A stretch of DNA of 64,000 nucleotides from contig JABAKD010000016.1 in assembly GCA_012845835.1 (NCBI GenBank), forward strand, positions 21,410,696-21,474,695, in the 5' to 3' direction. Every line of letters begins with the position of its first letter. Position 1 is the first letter of the stretch. The notes below the pieces were generated by a model. That model did no database searches. It was not told the DNA's origin and saw only the letters and a program-made list of their open reading frames with translations. This stretch comes from Undaria pinnatifida (taxonomy: Eukaryota > Sar > Phaeophyceae > Laminariales > Alariaceae). The position numbers and the translations under genes were made by a program. Below, one piece after another: positions 10,205 to 20,896 of the stretch.

Positions 10205-10410
10205 GGTTTGAGCGACTCGCGCGAGTGACTCTGTACCTCGCTCGGACAAAAACACCTTGTTGATGCGCTTTTTTTTGCCGCACAGCGTAGCGTTTACCAT
10301 TCCGTTGCGAATTTTCGTATCTCGAAAATCGTGAAACAGCACGAAAGCTTTAACCACTTACGCAAACGAGCAGCGGGGTCACTCTCAATAGCGCGAGTTA
10401 TCCCCATGCA
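10205..10410 (+). mobile_element. Palindrome-bounded short element, family D copy 1
   Basis: It begins at the palindrome ACTCGCGCGAGT (10215-10226) followed by CTCTGTACCTC. It contains GCGCAGCGTAGC-like and TGAAACAGCACGAAA blocks, and ends near a second, broken copy of the palindrome (GGTCACTC...GCGCGAGT, 10375-10401). The same layout recurs at 38.8, 45.2, 55.8 and 57.0 kb. It is non-coding. Confidence 0.55.
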
Positions 10411-10965
10411 GCGACACAGCAAACAAACAAACAGAAGAGACCTCAAAAGTGACCCCCTGCTGTATAGAGCCCTGGTCATAGTAGAAGCTTTTCTTTTGTG
10501 CCAGTACAAACAAAGCCTACGAGTGGCTCCTTTGGCTACCATCTACTTACTGTAGCAGTAGTTCCTTCCTTCCGCCGTTTCATCTGCCGATACTCTGCTC
10601 ACATACTATTAACACCTAGTAGTACATACTGTAGACTATAGTAACGCCCCCCTTACGTCGCCGGTTTGAGCCTGCCAGAAATATCGGGACCTGCCAGAAA
10701 TATCGGAACGGAAATAGGATCTCAACCGGCGCTATTATAGTCGGCATACTGCACCATAGCTACTGCACCACACCACTGCTACTGGTTATTATTCCCTTCA
10801 CAGACAGGTAGGTGCTACATGTAGCGGGCTACCGGCACTACTCAAACGGCGCGATGCATGCAGACGGACGACTACTTGTGGCGTACAACAGTACAAGCAA
10901 AAAGGCAAAATCAAGAAGAGGTCTTTCATCTGCCGCAGACAGACAGACAGAGAGAGACTGCCTAC
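10411..10965. other. No gene recognised
   Basis: Contains a short direct repeat (CCTGCCAGAAATATCGG twice, 10672-10707). No other structure was seen. Confidence 0.45.
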
Positions 10966-11292
10966 AAAAAGCGGGCCGTAGAGCCCAAAGCACACAGCTC
11001 TTGCGTCTTTTGGGCCGCGCAGGAGGTACCGCAGAATGGCACGGCAGCTGCTGCAGCAGCAGCAGTAGACAACAAGCGAGCCGTAGGGCCCAAAGCACAC
11101 AGCTCTTGCGTCTTTTGGGCCGCGCAGAAGGTACCGCAGAATGGCACGGCAGCTGCAGCAGCAGCAGCAGTAGACAAAAAGCAATCCGTAGAGCCCAAAG
11201 CACACAGCTAGCTCTTCTTGCGTCTTTTGGGCCGTGCAGGAGGTACCGCAGAATGGCGCAGCAGCAGCACAGCAGCAGCAGCAGCAGCATTT
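10966..11292. repeat. About 100-bp minisatellite, 3 copies, with embedded (GCA)n
   Basis: Three direct units start near 10977, 11079 and 11188. Each has GAGCCCAAAGCACACAGCTC, then CTTGCGTCTTTTGGGCCG, GGTACCGCAGAATGGC and a GCA run. The open frames on both strands across it differ only by the unit period, and none looks like a real protein. Confidence 0.85.
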
Positions 11293-11589
11293 TATTAGCA
11301 TTACGTCGTACGATGTGCGGTAGGGGTATCACAGCACCGAATTTCCTTGGGGTCCCTCACTCCGGGGAGCTCTACACCCCACCCGAACAACAGATTTCGA
11401 CACAACATACATGGTACTGTACACTATAGACTACTATATACTATTTAATACAACAGGATCAAAAGGCTACTACTACGTTCGGTTTTTGGGGGGGGGTGGT
11501 AACCCCCTTTTCAACCACCGGGTTCCAGCAGCCAGTCGCACCGCACCACTCCCGACGCTGTACCTAAGGTCCTACCTGTCACCCACGGC

Positions 11590-11790
11590 GAAAAGAAGAC
11601 CTTTTTTTTTATCATTTTTGTTGGGCGCAGAGCGTAACTATAACCATTCCGCAAGTCACAAGTCGCAAAAGATTCATTCACATCGCAAAAAAACTAAAAC
11701 AAACACTCACGAATGCTTAGTCTAGTTAGTGAGACGGAACTACAGTGTGGGGGTCACTCGCCGCGCGAGTGATCACCTAGCCGCTCGCTG
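11590..11790 (+). repeat. Family D element fragment
   Basis: Shares GGCGCAGAGCGTAAC and ACCATTCCGCAAGTCACA blocks with 10.27 and 55.84 kb, and ends at a palindrome-like GGTCACTCG...CGCGAGTGATC (11754-11777). Confidence 0.45.
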
Positions 11791-12049
11791 CTGCAAATCA
11801 ATCTCCCCAAAAAACGTGACCCCCCGTACGGTAGCCACAAACAGTATTAAGTTAGAATGCCCGTTACTATACCCGTGCGATAAGCATATCCAACGCGGAT
11901 AATACATACATCATAGCTGGTATTTGTATGAAATGAAGCACATCACCACACATTATGCTCTACTACATAATACGGGGTAAAGTTCGCCGGGTTTGTTTTT
12001 TTCTTATGCTCCTAACGACCTGAGAGGGTCTATTTATACTAAAGTTTTA

Positions 12050-12335
12050 TGTCAAGGTACGGCCTTGAAAGTCCTGCAATTTTCCGATTTGATAGGTAAT
12101 TGGCCGTTTTCGTATGAAATGTTGGCGTTATCTATTACAGGTAGTCAGGAAATAAAACCGAGGCATGAGCCTCGGCTCTCAGTTGCTATCCGGGGCTCTG
12201 CGGAAATAATAATGCTGCTCCTCTACTACTACGGCTGTAAGAAAGTGAGTACTCGCCGAGGACCTGGACCTTCAGGGAACACTGTGTGTCCCCACCCCAA
12301 AAACTTGAGAAAAGGCGTCGTCGGCAGGACATTGT
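12050..12335 (+). repeat. Second copy of the 6885-7140 retroelement repeat
   Basis: About 85-90% similar by eye to 6885-7140, from GTACGGCCTTGAAAGTC to GTGTCCCCACCC. It is followed by GGCGTCGTCGGCAGGACA (12316-12333). That sequence equals the tRNA-Ser-type primer-binding site of the small LTR element at 43.09 kb, so this block may be the end of an LTR followed by its primer site. Confidence 0.5.
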
Positions 12336-12966
12336 AGTTTACCTCACCTTCCGAGCAACAGATTTTGAGCAAACTGAAGGTGCTCAACCCGATCAACAAA
12401 CCCACATCATTGGCCTACCTTAGGCGTGCCAAAAAATTATACAACGGCGAAAACAAAAACAAAAAAAACGAAAAACGATCTTTCGACGGTTATTTTGGTT
12501 AAAAGACGAATCTCCGTCGAATCCAGAAGAGAATCTAGTTCGTCGGCTCCAAACAGGCTATAAATGCACCAAGATATTCCTGTCGCAGCACGCGTCGAAC
12601 ATGCACAACCTGAGGAGAGTGGTTGGTGATTAGTTTGATTAGTTGGGTTCATTAGTTGGTTTAGTTGGTTCGGTTTAGGACCTGCGTCAGTGAGAAGAGC
12701 TTGGGATATCAAAAGTGCAGCAAATTTCCGCAGCACGCCCGATAACACTGTAGGATAGCAACTTAGTATGTATAGCGCGGTGGTACAGTAGTAGTGTATA
12801 TACCAGGGGTAATATATCTATATCTATATAGTATCGTACAGCGTATAGTACTTGTACATGTCCCGTGGTCGCGGAAGTGAGTGGTTCTTATAGTGCCACA
12901 CGTGCGGATCTCTTTATCGTGCGAGCAATATCAATAGCAGTGGCGCAGCGGAAAATTGCTGGCACC
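12336..12966. other. No gene recognised
   Basis: Includes short GGTTGGTT-like and TATATC-rich runs (12590-12670, 12790-12840). No supported feature was found. Confidence 0.45.
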
Positions 12967-13223
12967 GACGCCTGCTACGATAGAGGTAGCAGGCTTCGTT
13001 TGCAATGTTTTCTGAATGACGGGGCTCCTTAACCCAAAATCGTCGGAAAATACGCCCCCTTAATTGTTGCATGATTATCGTCCTATACCTAGGCTATGGG
13101 AGTTTTGATCCGGTAGCAGTTCTATTTTCCTCCAAATCAGTTTTTGGGAGAGATCTTAAGCTCCCAAAATTGAGGGGTAGAGTATTAGAAAGAAAGTGGT
13201 GCTCCTCTATCGCAGCAAGCGTC
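12967..13223 (+). mobile_element. TIR element family A, full-length copy 1
   Basis: 257 bp. The left end GACGCCTGCTACGATAGAGG is answered by an inverted right end (CCTCTATCGCAGCAAGCGTC). The interior carries the family blocks TTCTGAATGACGG, AACCCAAAATCGTCGG, GCATGATTATCGT and GGGAGAGATCTTAAGCTCCC. It is non-coding and MITE-like. Confidence 0.75.
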
Positions 13224-14035
13224 CTAACCCCACTCCTACAACGGTAGGGGAGAGCTCAACATCTCACCCGACAAAAATGACTTCGAAGAAGGCATTCGTT
13301 CGCACAACCCGACCAAGCTTCTATCTATCTATGCCTTAGTCCAAACAAAAAGCATTACCCTCGTGAAGTTACTTGACTAGCCGGTAGTTTCTCGCACTCT
13401 TGAGAAGCTCCATCGGAGGACAGAAACGCCATATTAATCGAAAAGTGCAAAACCCCTATCGCGCCATGGGAAGACTCGAGGCCCTGCTGAAGGATTGCTG
13501 AAAGGGGAAAAGGAAGGAGACCTACTATTAATACTACTGGAGTATTGATATGAAATAAATAGCCAGGCCTGGTTGTTGGAATATACCGGGAGATTCCTAA
13601 AAGGCCGTTGTCCCCCCCCCCCCACCCCCCTTGACACACACGCAAAAAACAGCCCCCCCCCCCCCCCTCCCCCCTCCCCCGCCGCCCCACGAAAAATCAA
13701 ATTTCTGCTACAATGATAAACACTACCAGGCAGGTGATATCACCTCATTACCTCTCCAACCAGCCATGCCGTAGCTCCAATACATTTATTTCCGCCCCGC
13801 CCCCCTACCACCACCCGCACCATCGCCTAGACCTAGCACGTATAGTAATGTTCCTCCCAGGTATACATTCATGCGACCTAAAGGTGTTTGAATCCCCCCC
13901 CCCTCCTCCCCTCGTCTTGTTCTCTCCAGCCGCCCGACCTGAAATCAAAATCTGCCAGATTAATAAACACTACCAGACAGTTGATATCACCTCATTACCT
14001 TTCTATTAATAGCCATCCACATGCTATAGCTCCGA
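13224..14035. repeat. C-rich zone with a decayed direct repeat
   Basis: Long C runs (13613-13630, 13653-13685) surround two related blocks, 13710-13770 and 13955-14030. Both contain ATAAACACTACCAG...CAG...GATATCACCTCATTACC. The block CACCACCCGCACCATCGCC also recurs at 14.57 and 14.67 kb. No gene is seen. Confidence 0.6.
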
Positions 14036-14530
14036 TTGTAATAGAGTGCCAAAATAGCTGGCAATAGATTCGGTAAGATAGCCCGTGGAGTCATGGTCTA
14101 TTGGCCACGAGAAGATTCTCGTAAACGAAATATTCTTAGTGCAGAAGATACCCGGTAGAATCTAGTTAGCTTATGCTACAAGAGTGTTCTCGGTAATGGA
14201 ACGTTCCTCCTCTGGACAAGATAGATAGAAGTAAGCGCGTTAAGCGCTCATGGGAATACAGAACATCTAGGAGAACGGTCCTTGTACGTTCCGTAGGTAA
14301 AGGTCCAGAAGAGAGCACAGCATCAATGCTGGGGTGAAGCGAACTCTGTGAGCCTCACCCCACCCCCATGCTCTCCCCCTTCCCCTTTCCTGTCTCCCCG
14401 AGCTTCTCATAGCTCAACGCCAATAATAAGAAATTTACAAAGAAGAACCGGTGCTGTCTCCAAGCGAAGCTATACCCCTGCGCCCCTTCTCTCACACCTT
14501 CCCGGCATCACGACTCTTCCACGCAATTCA
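14036..14530 (+). repeat. LTR-like dispersed repeat, copy 1
   Basis: About 490 bp starting TGTAATAGAGTG. It is matched almost end to end by 23730-24221, with a third partial copy at 23356-23461. The 23.7-kb copy begins TGTAATAG and ends CTCCTTTACA, consistent with TG...CA LTR ends. No coding sequence adjoins it, so it may be a solo LTR. No target duplication was found. Confidence 0.5.
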
Positions 14531-15160
14531 TACCCCCCCCCCCCCCTCAACGCGCCCTCCTTCCCCACCACCCGCACCATCGCCTAGACCCAGCACCACG
14601 CGTATAGCAAGCTCATAACATATATACATTTACCCCCCCCCCCGCCCGCAACGCCCCCTCCTTCCCCACCACCCGCACCATCGCCTAGACTTAGCACCAC
14701 GCGTATAGCAAACCCCTACATCTATGCGACCTGAAGCTCTTACCTCCCCCCACCCCTCCCCACCTCCCCCCACCCCCCACCTGTCCCCACCCCCCCACCC
14801 CACCCCCACCCCCTCGAACATTCCGCCCTCTACTCACTGGTTGTACGACTTACAGGATATACGTGATGAACCGGTGCATTCTTTTCAAAATCCGTCACAT
14901 CTATCCCCTTGAGAGAATGTGTAGTTTCCACGCACAGATTGAGCTGCCCCCCCCCCCCCCTATGATAAACTGGTGCATTCTTTCCAAAACCGTCAGATTT
15001 ATCCCCTTGAAGGATTTATAGTTCCCACGCACAAATTGAGCTGCCCCGCCCGTCCCCCCCCCCCCGCCCCCGTCCCCCCCCCCCTCCCCCCCCCCCCCAC
15101 CCCCGCTTTCTTCCGATAAAAACCAGGCCCCCACGTCCTTCAAATCTCCCCTTACCGGTT
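14531..15160. repeat. C-run-rich decayed tandem repeats
   Basis: Alternating C tracts of 10-20 bp and repeated blocks: CACCACCCGCACCATCGCC twice, and GGTGCATTCTTTCCAAAACC-type blocks at 14875, 14970 and 15555. The last block is shared with the spacer of the inverted element at 51.35-51.58 kb. No coding sequence. Confidence 0.55.
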
Positions 15161-15164
15161 TTTC

Positions 15165-15445
15165 GATTTACAGGATCCACTTGACAAACGGATGCATTTC
15201 CCTCCACAGCTGTCAGATTTTGTCCCCCTCAAAAACGGGTTTTATAGTTTCCGCGCACAGACTGCCTAACATCACCCTGTTGACCCTGATAGCTACACTG
15301 TAGTTGCAAGGGGAGTCGCCGACCTGTATCCTTAATGAGGACACACAACCCGTAATACGCGCGATCGGAGTATCACACACAGCTTTGCAAAGATGAGTTT
15401 CGACAAAATATTCGATCGCACAGCTGGAGTGTATTTTAATTTTTA
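15165..15445 (+). repeat. Foldback family F arm, single copy
   Basis: Matches the arms of the inverted element at 51.1-51.8 kb, from CAGCTGTCAGATTTTGTCC through ATCACCCTGTTGACCCTG and GATGAGTTTCGACAAAAT to CACAGCTGGAGTGTA. Confidence 0.65.
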
Positions 15446-15479
15446 TTATATACATTTAGGTGACCTAAAGCGGTTGGAA

Positions 15480-15995
15480 ATCACCCCCCTCCCCTTCGAA
15501 TACTCCGCCCTCTCCTCACTGGCTGTACGACTTACAGGATATACATGATAAACAGGTGCATTCTTTCCAAAACCGTCAAATTTGTCCCCTTAAAGGATTT
15601 ATAGTTTCCACGCACAGATTGAGCTGCCCCGCCCGCCCCCCCCCCCCGCCCCCGCCCCCGCTCCCTCTTGTTCAAACCCCGGCCCCACGCCCTTGGAATA
15701 TCCGCCCTCCCCTCACCGGTTATACGACTTGCAGGATATACTAGATAAACTCTGACACATTTCCTTCCACAGCTGTCAGATTTTGTCTACCTCAGAAACG
15801 GGTTTTTCATAGTTGCCGCGCACAGATTGATTAACATCACCCTGTTGACCCTGGTACAAGTTACACGGTAGTTCCAAGGGGCGTCGCCGACCTATATCCT
15901 CGATGAGGACACGCATCCAGTAGTACGCGGGAACGGAGTATCTCGCACACAGCCTGCAAAAGATGAGTTTCGAACAAAAATCTTCGATCTATCAG
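15480..15995 (+). repeat. Decayed further copy of family F plus C-rich spacer
   Basis: 15525-15660 repeats the GGATATAC...GCATTCTTTCCAAAACC spacer unit. 15735-15990 repeats the arm with many substitutions. Confidence 0.5.
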
Positions 15996-16179
15996 AGGCT
16001 GGAGTGTGACGTGAACCGTTATGACAGTTTGCTCCTGAGTACCACCTACGGTAGTGCGTGGCGAGGGGAGAGAGCCCCGGGCATCCCTCTGTTACGAAGT
16101 CGTTGCGAGCGTCAATTGACGGACTCTCAAACACATCTTTTTTTGTTGGTTATATAGCACAACCCGCTGAACCGCGGAG

Positions 16180-16425
16180 TCAGATAGCTCCCCTATGCTG
16201 TTCAGAGCAGAGTCTGTGCTATGGCCGAGAGCGGCTAAGAAGAGTGGGAACTGGCACCGGGCGATCGTCAACGCGGCGGACCGCTTCATGACGAGATGGC
16301 ATAGGGGCGAGGCGGAGAAGAGCTGGCAACACCTCACACCAGAGAGAACGCTAAGACCAGCAACCAAGGGAAACCGGGGGGGCGGGGGGGGTAATGATAC
16401 AACAGCTGTTGTATGTAGATGAATG
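16180..16425 (+). pseudogene. LINE reverse-transcriptase C-terminal fragment
   Basis: One frame reads SVLWPRAAKKSGNWHRAIVN, then AADRFMTRWHRGEAEKS. This parallels the minus-strand fragment at 32.6-33.0 kb (TALWPTAAKKVGKWYRG, AAERFMDRWHEDEAK) and the one at 22.7-23.1 kb. Upstream LINE domains are absent, as expected for a 5'-truncated insertion. The match rests on internal comparison and general knowledge of LINE C-termini. Confidence 0.55.
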
Positions 16426-16478
16426 CAGCAAGGAAATGGTAGATCGTGTGGCAAGGTATCAGTGCGACTAATAAGAGG

Positions 16479-16862
16479 TGTTAAGGAATTAATGGGGTAC
16501 TATAAGTCCGTTTGACCCCACTTTGCAAAAGGTTAACCAATAGCTTACCCAAACTAAGCCTTATAACACTCTCCCCCCATGAAACGGCGGGATAGCAGGT
16601 CGGCCAGATATACGGGCGAACCTGTCATTATCCAAGCGTTTTCATCTCCTGAGGATACCAGGGAGAGTATTTTTCAAGTTCGACATGGGGAAAGTCCGAA
16701 AATGTTCATCATTGCGGATGGTGGGATTCGAATCCACGGCCCAAAAAAAGCATGGTCTGTCGACGACGCCATTTGTTAAGGTACTAGTGGGGTATTAGTC
16801 CGTTTGACCACCTGCAAAAGGTTAACCAATAACTTACTCAAACTAAGCCTTACACTATAACA
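16479..16862 (-). mobile_element. Miniature LTR element (TRIM-like), copy 1
   Basis: 384 bp on the minus strand. It is bounded by direct repeats of about 90 bp (16479-16568 and 16774-16862) that start TGTTA and end AACA. Next to the 5' LTR is TGGCGTCGTCGACAGAC (16755-16771), close to the complement of a tRNA-Ser 3' end. A purine tract (GGGGGGAGAG, 16569-16578) abuts the 3' LTR. The interior also holds a tRNA T-arm-like hairpin around TTCGAAT (16720-16740). There is no coding capacity, so movement would need enzymes in trans. Confidence 0.7.
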
Positions 16863-16971
16863 GTGGAGCGTGTGCTACTAAACTTATAACAACATTAGCC
16901 CTGAATCCTCTACAGCGAGTGGTGGTAGTTTCTGTTTTTTTGTTCATTTTGGTTGAGTCCAATGGGGGGTG

Positions 16972-17292
16972 TTATGGTGTGCTGCTCTGTATGTGTCATT
17001 TGTATAAATGAGCAATAGATCAAACCGTCCATCCCTGTTGATTAATTAGGGTCGGAATTCCGTTATTTCAACCGTGGTGTGATTTGGAATTGGAGTCGTG
17101 ATATTTCGAACATCCCTGTTGATTAATTAGGGTCGGATTTCCGTTATTTCAACCGTGGTGTGATTCGGAATTGGAGTCGTGAGATTTCGAATCAGTAGCA
17201 GCATGTTTAGGAAGACTGTCGTGCGATCCAGGAATCGGCACGTACATATATATCGCACAATAGTATAATAAATCACGGGACCTGCGGAGCAT
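16972..17292 (+). repeat. Unidentified retroelement repeat G, copy 1, left part
   Basis: Begins TGTTATGGTGTGCTGCTCTG. It matches 21729-21960 and is interrupted at about 17293 by the deleted gypsy element, resuming at 20897. Within it a 96-bp block (CATCCCTGTTGATTAATTAG onward) is tandemly duplicated at 17025 and 17122. Confidence 0.6.
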
Positions 17293-17559
17293 TGTACCGA
17301 CTCGAGCGACCGCGAGCCCGGTGGTATCAGCTCCGAGGGCTTTCCCTTGTAGGCCCAGAGTGCGTTTTTCCACAATGCAATAGTTCGTTCGTTATCACAC
17401 GTGGAAGTGACATGCCATCGGCCATGGACCTTCCCGTTCGTATCTCGAGATCTCAAGAGCTCTCAAGAAACGCCAATAATGACAGTTGAACTCCCTGACA
17501 AAATGTATCCAACTATTCTATGCAAGGCAAAATGCCCAATGATACGACCACAGCGTTAC
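17293..17559 (-). repeat. 3' LTR of the deleted gypsy element
   Basis: Starts TGTACCGACTCGAGCGACC and matches the solo LTR at 57719-57996 over its length. It ends GCGTTACG where the solo LTR ends GCGGTACA. Confidence 0.65.
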
Positions 17560-18034
17560 GGCACCCTCCACATGCCCATCTCGGGCTACCAACCACAAGT
17601 GGGCTCCGACCGAGTAGCCTTGATAAACATAGCTGTCCGCATGTTGGGCAATGATGAAGTTCAACACATCCCGGTCATTTTCACCATGACCTAAGATCTT
17701 CCACGTTTACTGACCGTGAACAACGGTTGTTCAGCAGCCGCGTCACCACCAACGCATCTTCAAGCAAACCACGCCCCACGCGTCACGCGTCACACCTCCA
17801 AGTGCGCGCATGCAACTTGCCGAAACCCAGACCACATAAGTAATATGTATTCCAGCACAATAGCCACCCCTGTGAAACGGAAGGATCAACCCCGGACATG
17901 ATCTGTCCACACACAGCCTCGGCGATGAACCGCCAGCTGTGGCTGCGTCGGGTGCTATCAGCGCCCTGCGCAGAAATTCCAAGTCAATAAAAGAAACTCG
18001 AAATTCAAACTTTCGATAAAACCGAAAATCAGCA

Positions 18035-20600
18035 ATTCAGAATTCGGGATCCCCCTCAAACCACAGTATGTATGATCAAAAACGCAGCCCCTATCGCTGT
18101 ACGAGTCCCCACTTCCGATCCGTCTCCAGCCGCAGCACCTTGAGCTATTTTCGCAGCACGGGCGTCGCGCCATCAAACACGCGCGACACCAGCTCCCAGG
18201 TGCTCTACGCCTCCTCCGGCTCTTCCCAGGCCGCCTTGACGACAAACTCGTCGTCAATACCGAGCAGCAGTCGGGGCAAGATTCTGCCGCACACCCCACC
18301 ACAGACGATTACGTTCAGGTGGGGGCTTCGCCCGCACCATCCTTGCCCCTGAATGAAACCGGACGGCCCCAGGGCTCTTGCGTGCAGATGGGTCACCCGA
18401 CAACGCCCGACTTGACACGTCAAGGTGCGGGCGAAAAGCGATATCGTGCAGCATCTTGGCACATTCCGGCGGGGAGCCATGGTCAACAGCGTTATCGACA
18501 GCCGTCTCGAACACGCCCGCACGATCCAGTATTTCCTCCTCGGAATCCTGGAATATCATGGGCCGTTGAGACGACAGCGTCAGTGCGATCTCATCGTCCA
18601 CGTCGCCTGGCGCGTCACCGCCCGGCACGAACGCTGTGACAGCCATCGCCGGTCGCAGCACAGCACCATCGTTGGGCTCGCCCACAGAACGAGCTGTAAG
18701 CTCCACCCCATCGCCATCTTGACGCCCTTGTGCCTTCAGTACAAAATCCTTGAGCTGCGCCATGACGTCGATGCCTAGTTTCTCTCTCGGCGTCTTCTGC
18801 CCGATGATAACCACATCGCCTCCCCCAGAGAGCATGATAAACGGCATGGAAAATCGGGCTGGTCCCCATGGTGTATCGATCGTCAAGTGGAAGGGACACG
18901 ATTGCGTCTCAATATCACACTCCTGGCCCAACGGCGTCACCACACGCGCATCCCCCACAAACGCCTGCCTTAACGCGGTTTGCGGCATCCCCACCTGTCC
19001 TCGCAAGGCCTGTACCAACTCCTCCGACATTGCTGTGATGCTTGAACCAGAATCCATACGCGCATTGACCTCAGCAGCCGCGGGAGTACCGGGAGCCGCA
19101 AGATGCGGCGTCAGGCCCTCCACATGCGGCTCGGCCTCTACCGAATCCAGGATCGTGTCACCACATGTGCCAGGCTGCACGACCGCGACACGCACGGAAT
19201 AGAGGGTGCTGGAATCTCCGCGCCACTGCTGTGACGCGGTTGCCGCCGGCTGCACCGGAACGGTGTGAAGAACTGGTGCTGCATTCTGTAGCCCGGCGCT
19301 TTGGGAAACCTGGTTCTGCACCGTCTCGGTGAGCCCGTTATCCACTGGCGCCATCTTCTCCCGCGGCTGGCGAATGTACACGTAGTCTTCGTCATTCTGT
19401 GTAGACGCTTCAGGCGCAGCGGGTTCGGTCTTCGTGACCACCGCTTTTGAGACGGTCTGGTACCCACTAACTCGAGGGGTGGCAGACGCGGGGGCCATCC
19501 CAGTTGTCTTGTCCTGGGTATGCTAAGCGGGGCCGCTTGTGGACTGCTGCTGTTGAGTGGGGGTCTGGCCGTGGCTCTGGTCATGGACGCCTTTCGCCGC
19601 CTTACCCTGCTAACTTCGGGGGCAGTCCCACTGCTTGTGTCCCTGCTTGCCACATGCGAGACACTCGTTGCTGTCGTACCGACGATTACGCTGTGCTTTC
19701 ACACCAGCAGCCTTGGCATTCTCGCGTGAGTCGTGCTCGTCAGCAGCACTTCGCTGCGGCTGGTCTCCGCAGCAGCCATCAACCTAGCGTCACGCCGTTT
19801 TGCTATCTGCCGACGTTCAGCACCTTGGCCTCAATTACAGCTTGGTCCCGTTGCTGCTTGGCAATAATGTTGAACAACGCGTCAGGGTCATGCGCTAGCG
19901 CTACGAGATCGAAACGCATCTCGCTATCCACCTTGCGGCGGAACTCGAGTGGTTAGATTCCCGACGCTATCGCCTCAACCAGCACCTTGCCATGCTTTAG
20001 CGTGCACTGCCGACCGTCGGGCTTCACCACCTCCGTGAGCCCGCTGTCAGCAAGGTATTTCCGCGGGGATGTTTTTACATGAACACCCTGCTATCTACCG
20101 GCACACTCGCACCCATTTTCAGCACACGGAATATCTGGCGGCAAAAATCCTCATCACTCGGCTGCTGCATATCAACACCAGCTAACCTTCTGAGCCCTTG
20201 CAATAGCTCCTCCTCGGAGAGGTCGACCCTGGGCTTGCCATTGTAGAACTCATCAGCCACCATCATTTGGGTCGCCGAATCTACCAGCTCTCGCCTCCCC
20301 GCGAGTACCCGGTTTCTTCCTTCTTGGTTTGTGGTACGCATCTGCTGCTCGGACTTCGAGTAGCAACAAGAAATTCACGCATATCTTCGAAGGTAACAAC
20401 ATCACCACCCAACATACGCCCGTCTATCTCCCTCGATCGTCACCTTGATTTCCGGCTTCAGCCGGCCGCCGGCTCGGCCTCCACCTCTCGGGTTGCCCCA
20501 GCTTCCAGAATGGACTCCGTCAGCGCCCTGCGCTCGTGCTCCTCTTGCTGCTGTAGGATCTCCCGTTGATTTCGGCTGGTGTCCCACACCAGGACGCAAA
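18035..20600 (-). pseudogene. Gypsy gag-protease remnant fused to a chromodomain-like tail
   Basis: Gag traces lie at about 20075-20600 in shifting frames (LTESILEAGA, DVVTFEDMREFLVATRS, DLSEEELLQGLRRLAG). A CCHC knuckle, ECLACGKQGHKQWDC, lies near 19630-19690 in another frame. The longest frame (19498 down to 18254, 414 codons) contains the aspartic protease motif DSGSSITAM (D149) and a VVIIGQ strand. Then, without RT or integrase, a different frame gives DDEFVVKAAWEEPEEA and, past a stop, STWELVSRVFDGA. That looks like the chromodomain found at the end of chromovirus integrases, and the remnant ends FEGDPEF. Several frameshifts and stops show it is dead. Confidence 0.7.
18254..19498 (-). 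pseudogene. Longest surviving frame of the gypsy remnant (retropepsin-like protease)
   Basis: 414 codons from an ATG at 19498. The N-terminal 130 residues are Pro/Ala/Gln-rich gag linker. The retroviral-type aspartic protease follows, with the active-site triad D149-S150-G151 and a downstream hydrophobic VVIIGQ segment typical of the fold. The C-terminal 60 residues after the protease do not resemble reverse transcriptase and mark the deletion joint. The upstream zinc knuckle is out of frame, so a full Gag-Pro cannot be made from this copy. Confidence 0.65.
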
Positions 20601-20683
20601 ACAGTGTTTTCGGACCTCCGAAAAGAAAATTGGTCACGTTTTGGGCAGTAAGCAGAACTTACGCTGTGAAATTGAATTTGAAG

Positions 20684-20896
20684 TGACTCGAGCGACCGCG
20701 GGCCCTGTGGCATCAGCTCCGAGGATTTTCCCTCGTAGGCTCGTGGTGCGTTTGTCCACAATGCAATAGTTCGTTCGTTATCACACGGGGAAGTGACATG
20801 CCATCGGCCATGGACCTTCCCGTTCGTATCTCAAGATCTCAAGAGCTCACAAGAAACACCAATAATGACGATTGAACTCCCTGACAAAATGTAACA
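20684..20896 (-). repeat. 5' LTR of the deleted gypsy element (truncated)
   Basis: 213 bp matching 17300-17510. The outer end, ATGTAACA, falls about 55 bp short of the solo LTR. Confidence 0.6.

Larger units (their letters stand above)
17293..20896 (-). mobile_element. Internally deleted, decayed Ty3/gypsy element
   Basis: LTR-like ends at 17293-17559 and 20684-20896 match each other and the solo LTR at 57719-57996 (CGACTCG...CACAATGCAATAGTTCGTTCG...CAAGATCTCA). The interior on the minus strand holds gag, zinc knuckle, protease and then a chromodomain-like tail, with reverse transcriptase, RNase H and integrase missing. The element sits inside repeat G, since 17292 and 20897 rejoin by comparison with 21.73-22.74 kb. 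Confidence 0.7.
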
